Shown: positions 16,099 to 23,842 of the stretch, one piece after another
How the letters are laid out: the number at the start of each line of letters is the position of its first letter
How positions within the stretch are numbered: position 1 is the stretch's first letter
NCBI GenBank assembly: GCA_012515235.1
Contig: JAAYYU010000324.1
Location: 1 to 44,292, forward strand
Reading direction: 5' to 3'
DNA: 44,292 bases
DNA from: Candidatus Anammoximicrobium sp.
GTDB taxonomy: Bacteria > Planctomycetota > Planctomycetia > Pirellulales > Pirellulaceae
Notes under the pieces: generated by a model
What the model was told of the DNA's origin: nothing
What the model saw: only the letters and a program-made list of their open reading frames with translations
Database searches by the model: none
Position numbers and translations under genes: made by a program

Positions 16099-18513
16099 AT
16101 GGTACGAAAAAATGTCCAACAAAACAAGACGGCGGCTCTCGGCTGCGCCAGTCGTGGGTGGCAAGTTTTCCCGGTCAAGGCGAAAGGCAAGACTCCGGCA
16201 ACAGGTCACGGCTTTCAGGATGCGAGTTCCGATCCAGCAGTGATCGAGACGATGTTCAGCGGCAACCCCAACTTTAACGTCGCCGTGGCAACGGGACCGG
16301 CAAGCGGCTTCTGGGTCCTCGATGTAGAAGCAGCCGGGCTACCGATTCTCGATGAATGGGAGAGTCAGAATGGCTCGCTGCCGAAGACGGTTTCGTCGAT
16401 CACGGGCGGCGGCGGCAAGCACCTGTTCTTCCGCTGGAACGGTATCGAGGTCCGAAATAAGACCAGAATCGGCGGCAAGCCGATCGACGTTCGCGGTGAG
16501 GGGGGCTACGTTGTCCTGCCGCCAAGCCGACACCCCTCCGGTTCCCTGTACCAATGGGAAAACTCGCCGGACGATATGCCTATTGCGGACGCTCCCGCTT
16601 GGCTGACTGATCTTGTCCGCACAGGAAGTTCGCATAATTCGCAAAGTTCGCTGTCATTCGTCGTCGGTGGCGACGCCGTCGAGGATCTCGCCACAGCACG
16701 GGGGGCGCAAAAAGGCAATCGCCACACTGAGGCACTGCGATTGATCGGCGGAGCCATCGGCCGAGGTCTCGACGCATGTACAGTTTCCCAGCAGGCGGTA
16801 AACTGGGCTCAACGCTGCTCTCCACCGTTGCCGGACGACGAGGTTCTGCGGATCGTCAGTGATTTGACACGCAAACAGGGTTCCCAGATCGCCGCCGTCC
16901 AGGAGCAAGTTGAGGCGTTTCCCCTGCCGGAACCCTTATCGTGGCCCGTTCTCCACGCAGACGCCTACTACGGCTTGGCGGGCGAGATTGTCCATGCCAT
17001 CCTGCCCCAGACGGAAGCTGATCCCGTGGCGATTCTGGCACAGTTGCTCGTCTCGTTCGGCAACATGGTCGGCAGGGATGCTTACTACGTCGTCGAAGGT
17101 ACGTCCCACCATGCAAACGTGTTCCTGGTCCTTGTTGGAAGTACGGCACGGGGGCGAAAGGGAACGAGCGAGGGCCGCGTAAAGCAGGTCCTTCGAGACG
17201 TTGACGAGCCGTGGATCTTGAACAACATCAAGACGGGTTGCGTCTCCGGCGAGGGACTGATCTGGAACGTCCGGGACGCGATCTACAAGACGGAAAACGT
17301 CAAGGACAAGGGCCAGGTCGTCGGGACGCAAGAGGTCCTCGCCGATCCGGGGATCAAGGACAAGAGGCTGCTTGTCGTCGAGCCGGAATTTGCAGCGGTC
17401 TTGCGGGTGTGTCGCCGGGAGCAAAACACACTATCGCCGACGATACGATCCGCATGGGACAGCGGGATCTTGCGGACGCTTGCCAAGAATTCGCCAGCGG
17501 TGGCGACGGACGCACACGTTTCGATCATTGGCCATATCACCCAGGAGGAATTGCACCGGGCGCTGGCCGAGGTCGAGTGCTTCTCCGGCTTCGGCAATCG
17601 TTTCCTGTGGTTCGTGGTCAGACGATCAAAGCTGCTCCCGAACGGTGGGCAGGATCTCGACCTTGCGCTTTACGCCCAGAAGCTGGCGCTCGCAGCGGAG
17701 CAGGCACGATCCGTTGAGCGTATGCACCGGGATCACGGGGCAGCGGCACTCTGGGAACAGGTTTACGCCGAATTGGCTGACGACAACGCTGGGGGCCTTT
17801 TGGGCGCCGTGACGAGCCGGGCCGAGGCTCAAGTCCTTCGGCTCAGCATGATCTACGCCCTGCTCGACGGCAGCGGCACGATCGGCGAACAGCACCTTCG
17901 GGCAGCGCTGGCCGTGTGGCGATACTGCCGGGCATCGGCGAGGCTGATCTTCGGCAATGCCAGTGGCGATCCAGTCGAAGAGAAGGTCCTGGCAGCGATC
18001 AGGGCCAATCCAGGGATTGGACGCACAGGGATTTATCAGGCACTCGACAACCACGTCAAAGCGCCGGTCCTGATTCCGATTCTGGCGCGGCTCCGGGATG
18101 CCGGGAAGATCCGGGTCGAGAAGGTCGTTGGCGTGGGAACCAAGCCAGCGGAGCAGTGGTTCCCCTGCGAATTTAGCGAAGTTGCGAATTTGCTTACGGC
18201 AGGTGCCGACTCGGACACCAAGCAGCCAGAGAAGAACTTCGCAAATTCGCAAAATTCGCAAGAAGACACAACGACCGGGCCAACGCCGTCGGAAGACAAA
18301 TTCGCAACTTCGCAAATCTCGCAGTCTAGCCCTGCGCCAGAGGCTGTCCAACCAAAGGACAACTTCGCAAGTTCGCAAAATTCGCAGACAGGCTCGACAC
18401 CAGTTTCCCCGCAAGATGAGGGCAAGTTCGCAAATTCGCAAAGTTCGCAAGAGCAACCCGTCAACGACAGTCCAGACCAGCCTAGCCCTGGCATGGAGGT
18501 TTTCGAGCTATGA
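16099..18513 (+). CDS. Bifunctional primase-polymerase / helicase-like replication protein
   Basis: An 804-residue replication protein. Residues ~14-175 form a prim-pol domain: GWQVFPVKAKGKTPAT, FNVAVATGPASGFWVLDVEAAG (metal-binding D near residue 74) and GGKHLFFRW. A central P-loop-like block LVGSTARGRKGTS near residue 345 lies in a DUF3987-type helicase region. A winged-helix-like part follows near residues 630-690. The last ~110 residues are low-complexity, with four copies of FANSQNSQ-like octapeptides every ~21 residues. A further octapeptide-like stretch lies near residue 178. The ATG has a modest AAAGG upstream. It primes or replicates the excised element by inference. Its stop overlaps the next ATG (ATGA). 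Confidence 0.85.
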   Translation: MVRKNVQQNKTAALGCASRGWQVFPVKAKGKTPATGHGFQDASSDPAVIETMFSGNPNFNVAVATGPASGFWVLDVEAAGLPILDEWESQNGSLPKTVSSITGGGGKHLFFRWNGIEVRNKTRIGGKPIDVRGEGGYVVLPPSRHPSGSLYQWENSPDDMPIADAPAWLTDLVRTGSSHNSQSSLSFVVGGDAVEDLATARGAQKGNRHTEALRLIGGAIGRGLDACTVSQQAVNWAQRCSPPLPDDEVLRIVSDLTRKQGSQIAAVQEQVEAFPLPEPLSWPVLHADAYYGLAGEIVHAILPQTEADPVAILAQLLVSFGNMVGRDAYYVVEGTSHHANVFLVLVGSTARGRKGTSEGRVKQVLRDVDEPWILNNIKTGCVSGEGLIWNVRDAIYKTENVKDKGQVVGTQEVLADPGIKDKRLLVVEPEFAAVLRVCRREQNTLSPTIRSAWDSGILRTLAKNSPAVATDAHVSIIGHITQEELHRALAEVECFSGFGNRFLWFVVRRSKLLPNGGQDLDLALYAQKLALAAEQARSVERMHRDHGAAALWEQVYAELADDNAGGLLGAVTSRAEAQVLRLSMIYALLDGSGTIGEQHLRAALAVWRYCRASARLIFGNASGDPVEEKVLAAIRANPGIGRTGIYQALDNHVKAPVLIPILARLRDAGKIRVEKVVGVGTKPAEQWFPCEFSEVANLLTAGADSDTKQPEKNFANSQNSQEDTTTGPTPSEDKFATSQISQSSPAPEAVQPKDNFASSQNSQTGSTPVSPQDEGKFANSQSSQEQPVNDSPDQPSPGMEVFEL
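16630..16651. repeat. TTCGCA-type triplet repeat inside the primase gene
   Basis: Three TTCGC-containing units spaced 9 bases apart at the junction between the prim-pol domain and the following region. They match the repeats at the 3' end of the same gene and mark a linker rich in S, H, N and Q in the protein. Confidence 0.6.
18167..18450. repeat. Array of TTCGCAA triplets at the primase 3' end
   Basis: Four plus-strand clusters begin at about 18239, 18301, 18363 and 18426, a period of 62-63 bases. Each holds three TTCGCA(A) units at offsets 0, 8 and 17. A fifth cluster in inverted orientation (GCGAA units) lies at about 18167-18193. The intervals between clusters differ in sequence while the triplets are conserved, so the pattern exists both in DNA and in the encoded FANSQNSQ peptides. 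Confidence 0.8.
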
Positions 18514-19103
18514 TCCCAATCCTCAACAAGATCAGGCAGGCGGGCGGCTCAATCACCGTTTTTGCCGGTCGTGTCCGAATCGAAGCCCCACCGGGGACGA
18601 TCACCGATCTGGATCGGGAGGTTCTGGGGCAGCACAAGCAAGAGCTGCTCCGTCTGTTCGCGCCAGTCTATCCGATCGTTGACGATCCGGACGAGCGTCA
18701 GGCGATCCAGTGGGCTGAAGGTCTTGATGCCAGACAGGCAGCACTTGTCGTCGGCGTAGCGGTCCAGGAGTGGGACGATCTCGTCCGCAGCGATTCGTTG
18801 GAGCCAGCGGTCGATGTCGTCGAGGATCTCGACGTATGGATTAACGAGAACACGATCGAGCCGGCGGCTTGCGGTCAATGTGGCGGCTTGGAGCGATGGC
18901 AAGACCTTGCCGGTGGCTGGCATTGCGCTAGGTGCAATCCACCGATCAGGGCTCAGATCATCCGGGAACGTGCAAAACGACTCAGGCGACAATCTCAGGC
19001 TTCGGATGGCGCTCTTGCCCTTTTGCAGCCGAGGCCGATAATGAAGGCGGAGTCGGCGCCGGTTGACGCCCGGCACCGGCTCCTGACCACAACCACCCTT
19101 TAA
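18510..19103 (+). CDS. TubC_N-like docking domain plus zinc ribbon protein
   Basis: A 197-residue protein starting in an ATGA overlap with the primase. The first ~50 residues (ILNKIRQAGGSITV, GRVRIEAPPG and LGQHKQELLRLF) match the TubC_N fold, first known as a docking domain and common in mobile-element proteins. A four-cysteine zinc ribbon (CGQCGG and CARC) lies at about residues 121-144, followed by a basic helix. The docking domain could bind the primase or recombinase; this is inference from the operon. Downstream, the serine recombinase starts 17 bases later. Confidence 0.75.
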   Translation: MIPILNKIRQAGGSITVFAGRVRIEAPPGTITDLDREVLGQHKQELLRLFAPVYPIVDDPDERQAIQWAEGLDARQAALVVGVAVQEWDDLVRSDSLEPAVDVVEDLDVWINENTIEPAACGQCGGLERWQDLAGGWHCARCNPPIRAQIIRERAKRLRRQSQASDGALALLQPRPIMKAESAPVDARHRLLTTTTL

Positions 19104-19120
19104 CTACGAAAGGGCATGTC

Positions 19121-21019
19121 ATGGCTGCACGCAATTCTAACGGCAAGCCGGCTCCGGAAAAAGCGGTTTTGTACTTGCGAATGTCGTCCGCCAAGCAGGA
19201 CAAAAGTATCGGCGATCAGCGAGTCGAACTCACGACACTTGCACAGCGGAAAGGTTACTCCGTTCTCCGGGAGTACGTTGACGAAGCGATCAGCGGGGAC
19301 GACACGGAACGGCGGCCGGAGTTCCTACGGCTCCGGCAAGACTGCGAGAACGGTCCGGACTTCGGGACGATCCTCGTCTGGGATCAGGACAGGCTATCCC
19401 GGAACGATCCGTTGGAGATCGGCTATTGGTTGAAACCGATCCGGGACGCCGGGGTCGTCGTCGAGACGCCGCAAGGTCGAGTGGACTGGGACACGCTGGG
19501 AGGTCGGTTGATCTATCTGATCTCGCAGGAAATGAAACACGACTACCTCCGGTCGCTCAGCCGCAACGTATCCCGTGGGTTATTGGCGGAGGCACGCCGG
19601 GACAAGCACCGGGGCACCGGGGGAAAAGACCCCTTTGGCTACTGGACGGACGAGACCGGGACCGTCGTCGTCAATTCGGACGAGGCAGCGGTCGTCCGCA
19701 AGATCTTCGAGTGGTACGTCAAGCCGGGATCGTCCCTCCGGTCGATAGCCTCCCGTCTCAATGCGGCGGGGATCAAGACCAGGAGGGGGACGCCGTGGAA
19801 GCAGACGAGCGTCCGCCGGATCTTGCGAAATCCAAAGTACACCGGCTGCTACCTCCGTTTTCGGTATCTCAGCGGCAAGTACTTCGGGGTCTCCGGCGGC
19901 GAGATCGTCACCCGGAACAAGGCGGACAAGACCGTCGAGGTCGAACCGTTGCTTGTCCCTGGGAACCATACGCCGATCATTCCGCAGGAGTTGTTCGATC
20001 AGGTTCAACGCAAGCTGGATCAGGCTCAGAAGTGGACGGCACGCCGGGACGCTTACCAGTACGTTTTCCGTGGGTTGATCTTCTGCGGCGACTGCAAGAG
20101 GGTAATGCAGGGAGGATCGGTCCGGCACGATCCACAGCGGCACAACTACCTCTGCAAGACGTATCACAGCGGCGGCAAAGCGGCTTGTTACTGCAACACG
20201 ATTGACGAGGATCATCTCCTGGCTTGCGTCCGCCGCAAACTTGACGAGAGGTATTTCGGCGAGACTGCGATCGAGCGAATGAGGACAACGATCAAGCAAG
20301 CTCAGGCGGAGGCAGCGGAGCCGGTCTCGCCGGTTGACGAGCGGCACTTGCGGAAACGGATCGAGGCACTCGATCAGCAAATTGACGCCGGAGCCGAGCG
20401 GGTGTTTTCGGCACCGGAGGCACTCGTCCCCAAGCTGTACGCCAAGCTCGAAAAACTCCGGCAAGACCGGGACCAGCTACAGCGGCAGTTAGACGCCGTG
20501 GGACGCACGGAGAAACGCTCCGCACAGGAACGGGATCAAGAGGTCGAGGCGGCACTCGACGCACTACGGCGGCTCCGGGAGACGCTCGACGCTGCAGGGC
20601 CGGAGGATCTGCGGGAGTACCTCCGGAAGATTGTCGTTCGGATCGAGTTGGAGTTCACGCACAGGCAGGACGGCAAGTTGACCAGGAACAGTTGCACCGG
20701 CGGCGAGATCCTCGTCCGTCCGGACGCTGGCTTAGGTTCCCTCATGTTCCCACATGCTAGGTGCTGGCCACGGGGTTGCGGCCCTGCTGGTCCGAGCCAC
20801 CGAGTAGCTTGTGGGACACAGTGTCCCACAAGCTACTCCGGCATGCTGCCCGGCCCCGCCTGTGAGCGTCAGTCGCTGGCCAGAATCCGGCATCCGGACG
20901 CCCACACGATAGGCCCCGCCTGTGAACATCCGCCGACTGGCCGCGATCCGGCACGTGCTGGCCGCTGCCCACGGCCCCAGGCATCCGGACGCCCAGGCGG
21001 CCGACGCAGGTGCCCATGA
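19121..21019 (+). CDS. Large serine recombinase, C-terminus read into repeat DNA
   Basis: Site-specific integrase of the serine family (632 residues as an open frame). The N-terminal resolvase domain has YLRMSS with catalytic Ser near residue 22, DEAISGDD and WDQDRLSRND. A recombinase domain follows (KDPFGYW, VVRKIFEWYV, about 165-270), then a zinc ribbon (FCGDCKR with CKTY and CYC, about 325-365) and a coiled coil (about 395-490). Homology-like sequence ends near residue 540 (GEILVRPD). The remaining ~90 residues are Pro/Cys/Arg-rich and are encoded by the palindrome and 60-bp repeats, with no stop of its own. The native stop therefore seems lost or the frame fused at the element end. Function is probably retained because catalytic parts are intact. 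Confidence 0.9.
   Translation: MAARNSNGKPAPEKAVLYLRMSSAKQDKSIGDQRVELTTLAQRKGYSVLREYVDEAISGDDTERRPEFLRLRQDCENGPDFGTILVWDQDRLSRNDPLEIGYWLKPIRDAGVVVETPQGRVDWDTLGGRLIYLISQEMKHDYLRSLSRNVSRGLLAEARRDKHRGTGGKDPFGYWTDETGTVVVNSDEAAVVRKIFEWYVKPGSSLRSIASRLNAAGIKTRRGTPWKQTSVRRILRNPKYTGCYLRFRYLSGKYFGVSGGEIVTRNKADKTVEVEPLLVPGNHTPIIPQELFDQVQRKLDQAQKWTARRDAYQYVFRGLIFCGDCKRVMQGGSVRHDPQRHNYLCKTYHSGGKAACYCNTIDEDHLLACVRRKLDERYFGETAIERMRTTIKQAQAEAAEPVSPVDERHLRKRIEALDQQIDAGAERVFSAPEALVPKLYAKLEKLRQDRDQLQRQLDAVGRTEKRSAQERDQEVEAALDALRRLRETLDAAGPEDLREYLRKIVVRIELEFTHRQDGKLTRNSCTGGEILVRPDAGLGSLMFPHARCWPRGCGPAGPSHRVACGTQCPTSYSGMLPGPACERQSLARIRHPDAHTIGPACEHPPTGRDPARAGRCPRPQASGRPGGRRRCP
20802..20838. repeat. 37-bp perfect palindrome (18-bp arms)
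   Basis: The left arm GAGTAGCTTGTGGGACAC and its exact reverse complement flank a single A at 20820. It lies in the 3' part of the recombinase frame. It could be a transcription stop, a recombinase binding site at the element end or a dispersed intergenic repeat; no U-tract follows. Confidence 0.85.
20852..21000. repeat. About 2.5 tandem units of a 60-bp repeat
   Basis: Two units start GGCCCCGCCTGTGA at about 20852 and 20912, each continuing with a CTGGCC block and an ATCCGGCA block. A partial third unit begins near 20973 with GGCCCC and CATCCGGACGCCCA. The units differ at several positions, so the repeat is old. It sits between the recombinase core and the truncated beta-helix gene. Confidence 0.7.
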
Positions 21020-21524
21020 AACAGCCCCCGACTTCTTCAACTTGATCCGCGACTGCCGGGTGTCGGATGGCGGCGGGATCGTTGTAGGGGCCGGCGGGCG
21101 CATGCCGGAGACCGATCAGCCGGCACTGCCTTGGGCGAACTTCGGCAATCGCGTCATTGGGAACGAGATCCTACGCACGGTCCCGTTTAGCGGCGCTCAG
21201 TACGGCAGCAACTGGCGTTGGGGCGGCGGTTGGAGCAACCTGCTGGCCGGTATCAACGTCATTCCGATGGACCTGGGCAAGCAACCGGGCACCGGCCTGG
21301 ACGGGCCGCCGCGCATGTTGGCCAACGTCATCCAGGACAACTGGGTCGGCCTGTCTGCCGTGGGCGTGGGCATCAGTGTGCGGGCCTCGGACACGCTGGT
21401 CTACAAAAATCACTTTCACGCTGTCCGCACACCGATTGTCGATCGGGGCCGCCAGACGCGGCAGCTCGAAAACGTCATGCGCGACGACGAGGAGTACACG
21501 CCCGAACGAGGGCCAATCCGGTAG
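21012..21524 (+). pseudogene. C-terminal remnant of a parallel beta-helix protein
   Basis: The frame ending in TAG at 21524 encodes about 170 residues typical of right-handed beta-helix (pectate-lyase-like) repeats: FFNLIRDCRVSDGGGIVVGAGG, NRVIGNEILRT, MLANVIQDNWVGLS and VYKNHFHAV. The upstream part of the frame is repeat DNA, and no start codon, signal peptide or N-terminal repeats are present. The gene therefore lacks its N-terminal part, most simply because the mobile element or its repeat interrupted it. The missing half may lie on the far side of the element, outside this window. Exact left boundary uncertain. Confidence 0.55.
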
Positions 21525-21647
21525 AACTTCGCTCCCATTCGTTCCGTCGTTGAAGTAGGCATTTCCGAAAGCTGTGGGAACCGCGCTGCCCCTGGTCTGA
21601 ACCCCATGAAAATCCGCCGCCGGATGTTGTCATGTGGCCCGGGGCTC

Positions 21648-22061
21648 CTATCTCCGGGAGTGCGTTGCCACGAGCACGTCGTAGACCAGGCGGTTCGGGA
21701 AGTCCAACTCGAACCACGGCCCGTCGTCGCCGTAGTAGATGCGGGACAGGGCCGCCGCGACGGCCGGCGATCTCGACAGCCCCAGGTCGCAGTGGATCAG
21801 GAACGCGTCGGCCTGATCCCACACGCTGGCCACGAAATCCAGGATTTCGGCGGCCAGGGCCGGCGTGAACGACCTGGGTGTGTCGGGCTGCGTGATGTCG
21901 TCGAACACGAGCCGCAACAGCCCCACCCGATTGACCTCGCTCAACACCGGGTGCTCGTGGCCGGAGGTGATCGAGATCGCTGCCCAGGGACGATCCGACC
22001 GGAAGAACTCGGCGTTCCGGGCTGACCGGACATCGAAGTGTTTGGGGGTTGCACTGGTCAT
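21648..22061 (-). CDS. Tyrosine-phosphatase-like protein
   Basis: A 137-residue protein of the dual-specificity/tyrosine phosphatase type. The signature HCDLGLSRS near residue 90 gives the Cys-x5-Arg loop with the nucleophilic Cys, and RSPAVAAALSRIY continues the usual helix. An upstream Asp (FDDITQPD, about residue 54) could be the general acid. It is cytosolic, with no signal peptide. It ends a minus-strand run of small genes starting near 25822; the GNAT gene ends 12 bases upstream of its start. Substrate unknown. Confidence 0.75.
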   Translation of the reverse strand: MTSATPKHFDVRSARNAEFFRSDRPWAAISITSGHEHPVLSEVNRVGLLRLVFDDITQPDTPRSFTPALAAEILDFVASVWDQADAFLIHCDLGLSRSPAVAAALSRIYYGDDGPWFELDFPNRLVYDVLVATHSRR

Positions 22062-22073
22062 GGGACGGCGGCC

Positions 22074-22553
22074 TCACTGCCCCGGCTTCCGCAGACGCTT
22101 CTTGAACCCCCGGTACGCATCCGGCTTATAGCCGAGTGATTCGTAAAACCGCTGGGCATCCGTCCGCTCGACTTCCGTGACGAAGATGACGTAGCCGCAG
22201 TTGCGTTCCACGGCGAGGCTTTCCAGTTCGCACATCAACGCAGAACCAATGCCCTTCCGTCGCCATTCGGCATCCACGATGACGTCTTCAACGACCATGA
22301 ACGGGACGGACTCCCCGTACAGCTCTTCGCAGACGATTCCCAGCACGGAACCGACCAGCCGCCCATTGTCCTTGGCTGCCAGGAAGATGTAATCTGGGCG
22401 CTCTTTGAGCCTGCGGAATGTCGCCCGCATCTTCTCCAGGCAAGAGTCCTCACCCCAAAATTGCTTGTACAATCCCGCCAGGGCCGTAAGGTCGGATTCT
22501 GTGAGTCTTCCGATTTCCACGCCTTCGCCTTTCCAGTGACCGCGAGGTCTCAT
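22074..22553 (-). CDS. GNAT family N-acetyltransferase
   Basis: A 159-residue acetyltransferase using acetyl-CoA. The pyrophosphate-binding motif A is visible as VIVDAEWRRKGIGSALM (near residue 90), followed by FYESLGYKPDAY in motif B. The start at 22553 is chosen because its ATG overlaps the stop of the upstream FmdE-like gene (ATGA), implying coupling; an in-frame GTG six codons upstream is possible. Substrate cannot be predicted. Confidence 0.85.
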   Translation of the reverse strand: MRPRGHWKGEGVEIGRLTESDLTALAGLYKQFWGEDSCLEKMRATFRRLKERPDYIFLAAKDNGRLVGSVLGIVCEELYGESVPFMVVEDVIVDAEWRRKGIGSALMCELESLAVERNCGYVIFVTEVERTDAQRFYESLGYKPDAYRGFKKRLRKPGQ

Positions 22554-23116
22554 TCCCCTTCCCGCCACCACCGCACACTAGCGACATCCTTGTCCGGCAT
22601 CGCGGCGATCTTCCGGGCCACCGCTGCCAAGTGTTCATCGTCAGCCTTCGACCCGGGACCATGCCCCGCTTCGGCCTTCACTTGCGGCTTGAACGCGGCC
22701 AGTAGCTCCATCAGTGCCGGCGTCGGGCGAACGTCAACGATCCTGCCGGTCCGGGTGTTCTTCACCCGCACGAGGATTTGGTCGGCCTGTACCCAGTGGA
22801 GCGAACGCTTGCCCATTGTGGCCCCGGTGGCGACCTGCACGCCGTCCAGGAAACAGGCTTGCGGCGGCTTGGCCATCGGTCCTTCGCACGTCACCTCGAC
22901 ATCGAAGTACCCCTTCGCCTCGACCGCATGCAGGCCGATCATGCCGATCCTCGCGCCGGCGACCACGGCTGGGCCGAGATGCCCGTGGAACTGGACCACG
23001 CTGGCCAGCCATTCGGGATCGCCGGGCTGACGGTGATAGTCGGGCTGAGGGAGGCGGTCGTCGGCTGTGGAGAGCATGGGGAAGGCGAGGATCAAGATGG
23101 TGGTGAGGCGGATCAT
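22550..23116 (-). CDS. FmdE-like protein with signal peptide
   Basis: A 188-residue protein of the formylmethanofuran dehydrogenase subunit E (FmdE) type. The hallmark FHGHLGPAVVAGARIG lies at about residues 43-58, and a Cys (VTCEG) follows. The N-terminus MIRLTTILILAFPMLSTA looks like a cleavable signal peptide, so this copy acts outside the cytoplasm rather than in methanofuran chemistry. FmdE domains in bacteria are linked to metal or molybdenum-related redox functions, but here the role is unknown. The start overlaps the DinB stop and the stop overlaps the GNAT start (both ATGA), so the three genes form a coupled unit. Confidence 0.8.
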   Translation of the reverse strand: MIRLTTILILAFPMLSTADDRLPQPDYHRQPGDPEWLASVVQFHGHLGPAVVAGARIGMIGLHAVEAKGYFDVEVTCEGPMAKPPQACFLDGVQVATGATMGKRSLHWVQADQILVRVKNTRTGRIVDVRPTPALMELLAAFKPQVKAEAGHGPGSKADDEHLAAVARKIAAMPDKDVASVRWWREGE

Positions 23117-23574
23117 GGTTGGGCCAATGCCTTTCTCTTTTCGTCAATGAACCGGACGTGATGCGGGATGTGCTTGATGCTGCGCTGAACAAATCCTTCC
23201 AGCGTCAGAGGCCCGGCTTCCGAATGGATGCCGCGTCGTTGAAAGTCTTCGGGTTTCAACGTGCGGAGAATCCTTGCCACCTGCTTGCGGACGGTCTCGA
23301 TCAGCAGGAGTTCTTCATCCGCATCCCGTTCATGGTAGGCCAGTCGGGCGGCGAACACGTTCTCGTCGCCACCGAGCAGCGTCGGCTCATTCTCGGCAAT
23401 CACCCGCTTGATGCGGTCAGCACCGACGATCTCGAAGTCGGCCAAATGGCAGATGACCTCCAACGTGGACCACTTGCCGGGAATGGGCCGGGCAAGAAGT
23501 TGTTCGCGGCTCATCCCGGCAACTGCCTGTCGCAGTAGTTGGGGGCCAGACAGGTAGTCGTCAATGAGTGACAT
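23113..23574 (-). CDS. DinB superfamily protein
   Basis: A 153-residue four-helix-bundle protein of the DinB type, usually a metal-dependent thiol transferase or stress protein. GKWSTLEVICHLADFE near residue 33-48 gives the first metal-binding His, and HIPHHVRFI near residue 134-142 the others. The start at 23574 (MSLIDDYLS) was chosen because the much longer open frame upstream is not protein-like and would cover the adjacent zinc-ribbon gene. It is translationally coupled to the FmdE-like gene downstream. Confidence 0.8.
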   Translation of the reverse strand: MSLIDDYLSGPQLLRQAVAGMSREQLLARPIPGKWSTLEVICHLADFEIVGADRIKRVIAENEPTLLGGDENVFAARLAYHERDADEELLLIETVRKQVARILRTLKPEDFQRRGIHSEAGPLTLEGFVQRSIKHIPHHVRFIDEKRKALAQP

Positions 23575-23597
23575 CGGTTCGTTCCTCGGTTGTTGAT

Positions 23598-23834
23598 TTA
23601 GTCGCTTTGTCGGGTGCGGTCTTGCTCGTCGTCCTGGCCACCGGACTGAATTGCTTGGGCTAGAGCTTCGGCTTGCTTGAGGCAGGCCGGGCAGTACCAG
23701 GGTGCAGGAGTCTTTACAGGTTTCGGGCTCCGCTTGCGGCACTTGGCGCAGAGGTAGCGTTTGCCCTTCACTGCGGTTTTCGGGCGTGCCCTCTTTCCCG
23801 TCCTGGGGAAGTTCTTCGTCATCGGAGCCTCCAT
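23598..23834 (-). CDS. Small zinc-ribbon protein
   Basis: A 78-residue basic protein with two CxxC pairs, CAKC near residue 29 and CPAC near residue 48, forming a likely zinc ribbon, and an acidic C-terminal tail. The ATG at 23834 or the in-frame ATG four codons later (MTKNFPRTGK) may be used. No family recognised. It lies 23 bases upstream of the DinB gene in the same direction. Confidence 0.55.
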   Translation of the reverse strand: MEAPMTKNFPRTGKRARPKTAVKGKRYLCAKCRKRSPKPVKTPAPWYCPACLKQAEALAQAIQSGGQDDEQDRTRQSD

Positions 23835-23842
23835 CCGTCACG

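Noticed and set aside
18235..18450. CRISPR array at the primase 3' end
   Set aside because: Clusters are regularly spaced but in-frame, internally repetitive and separated by coding linkers; no cas genes.
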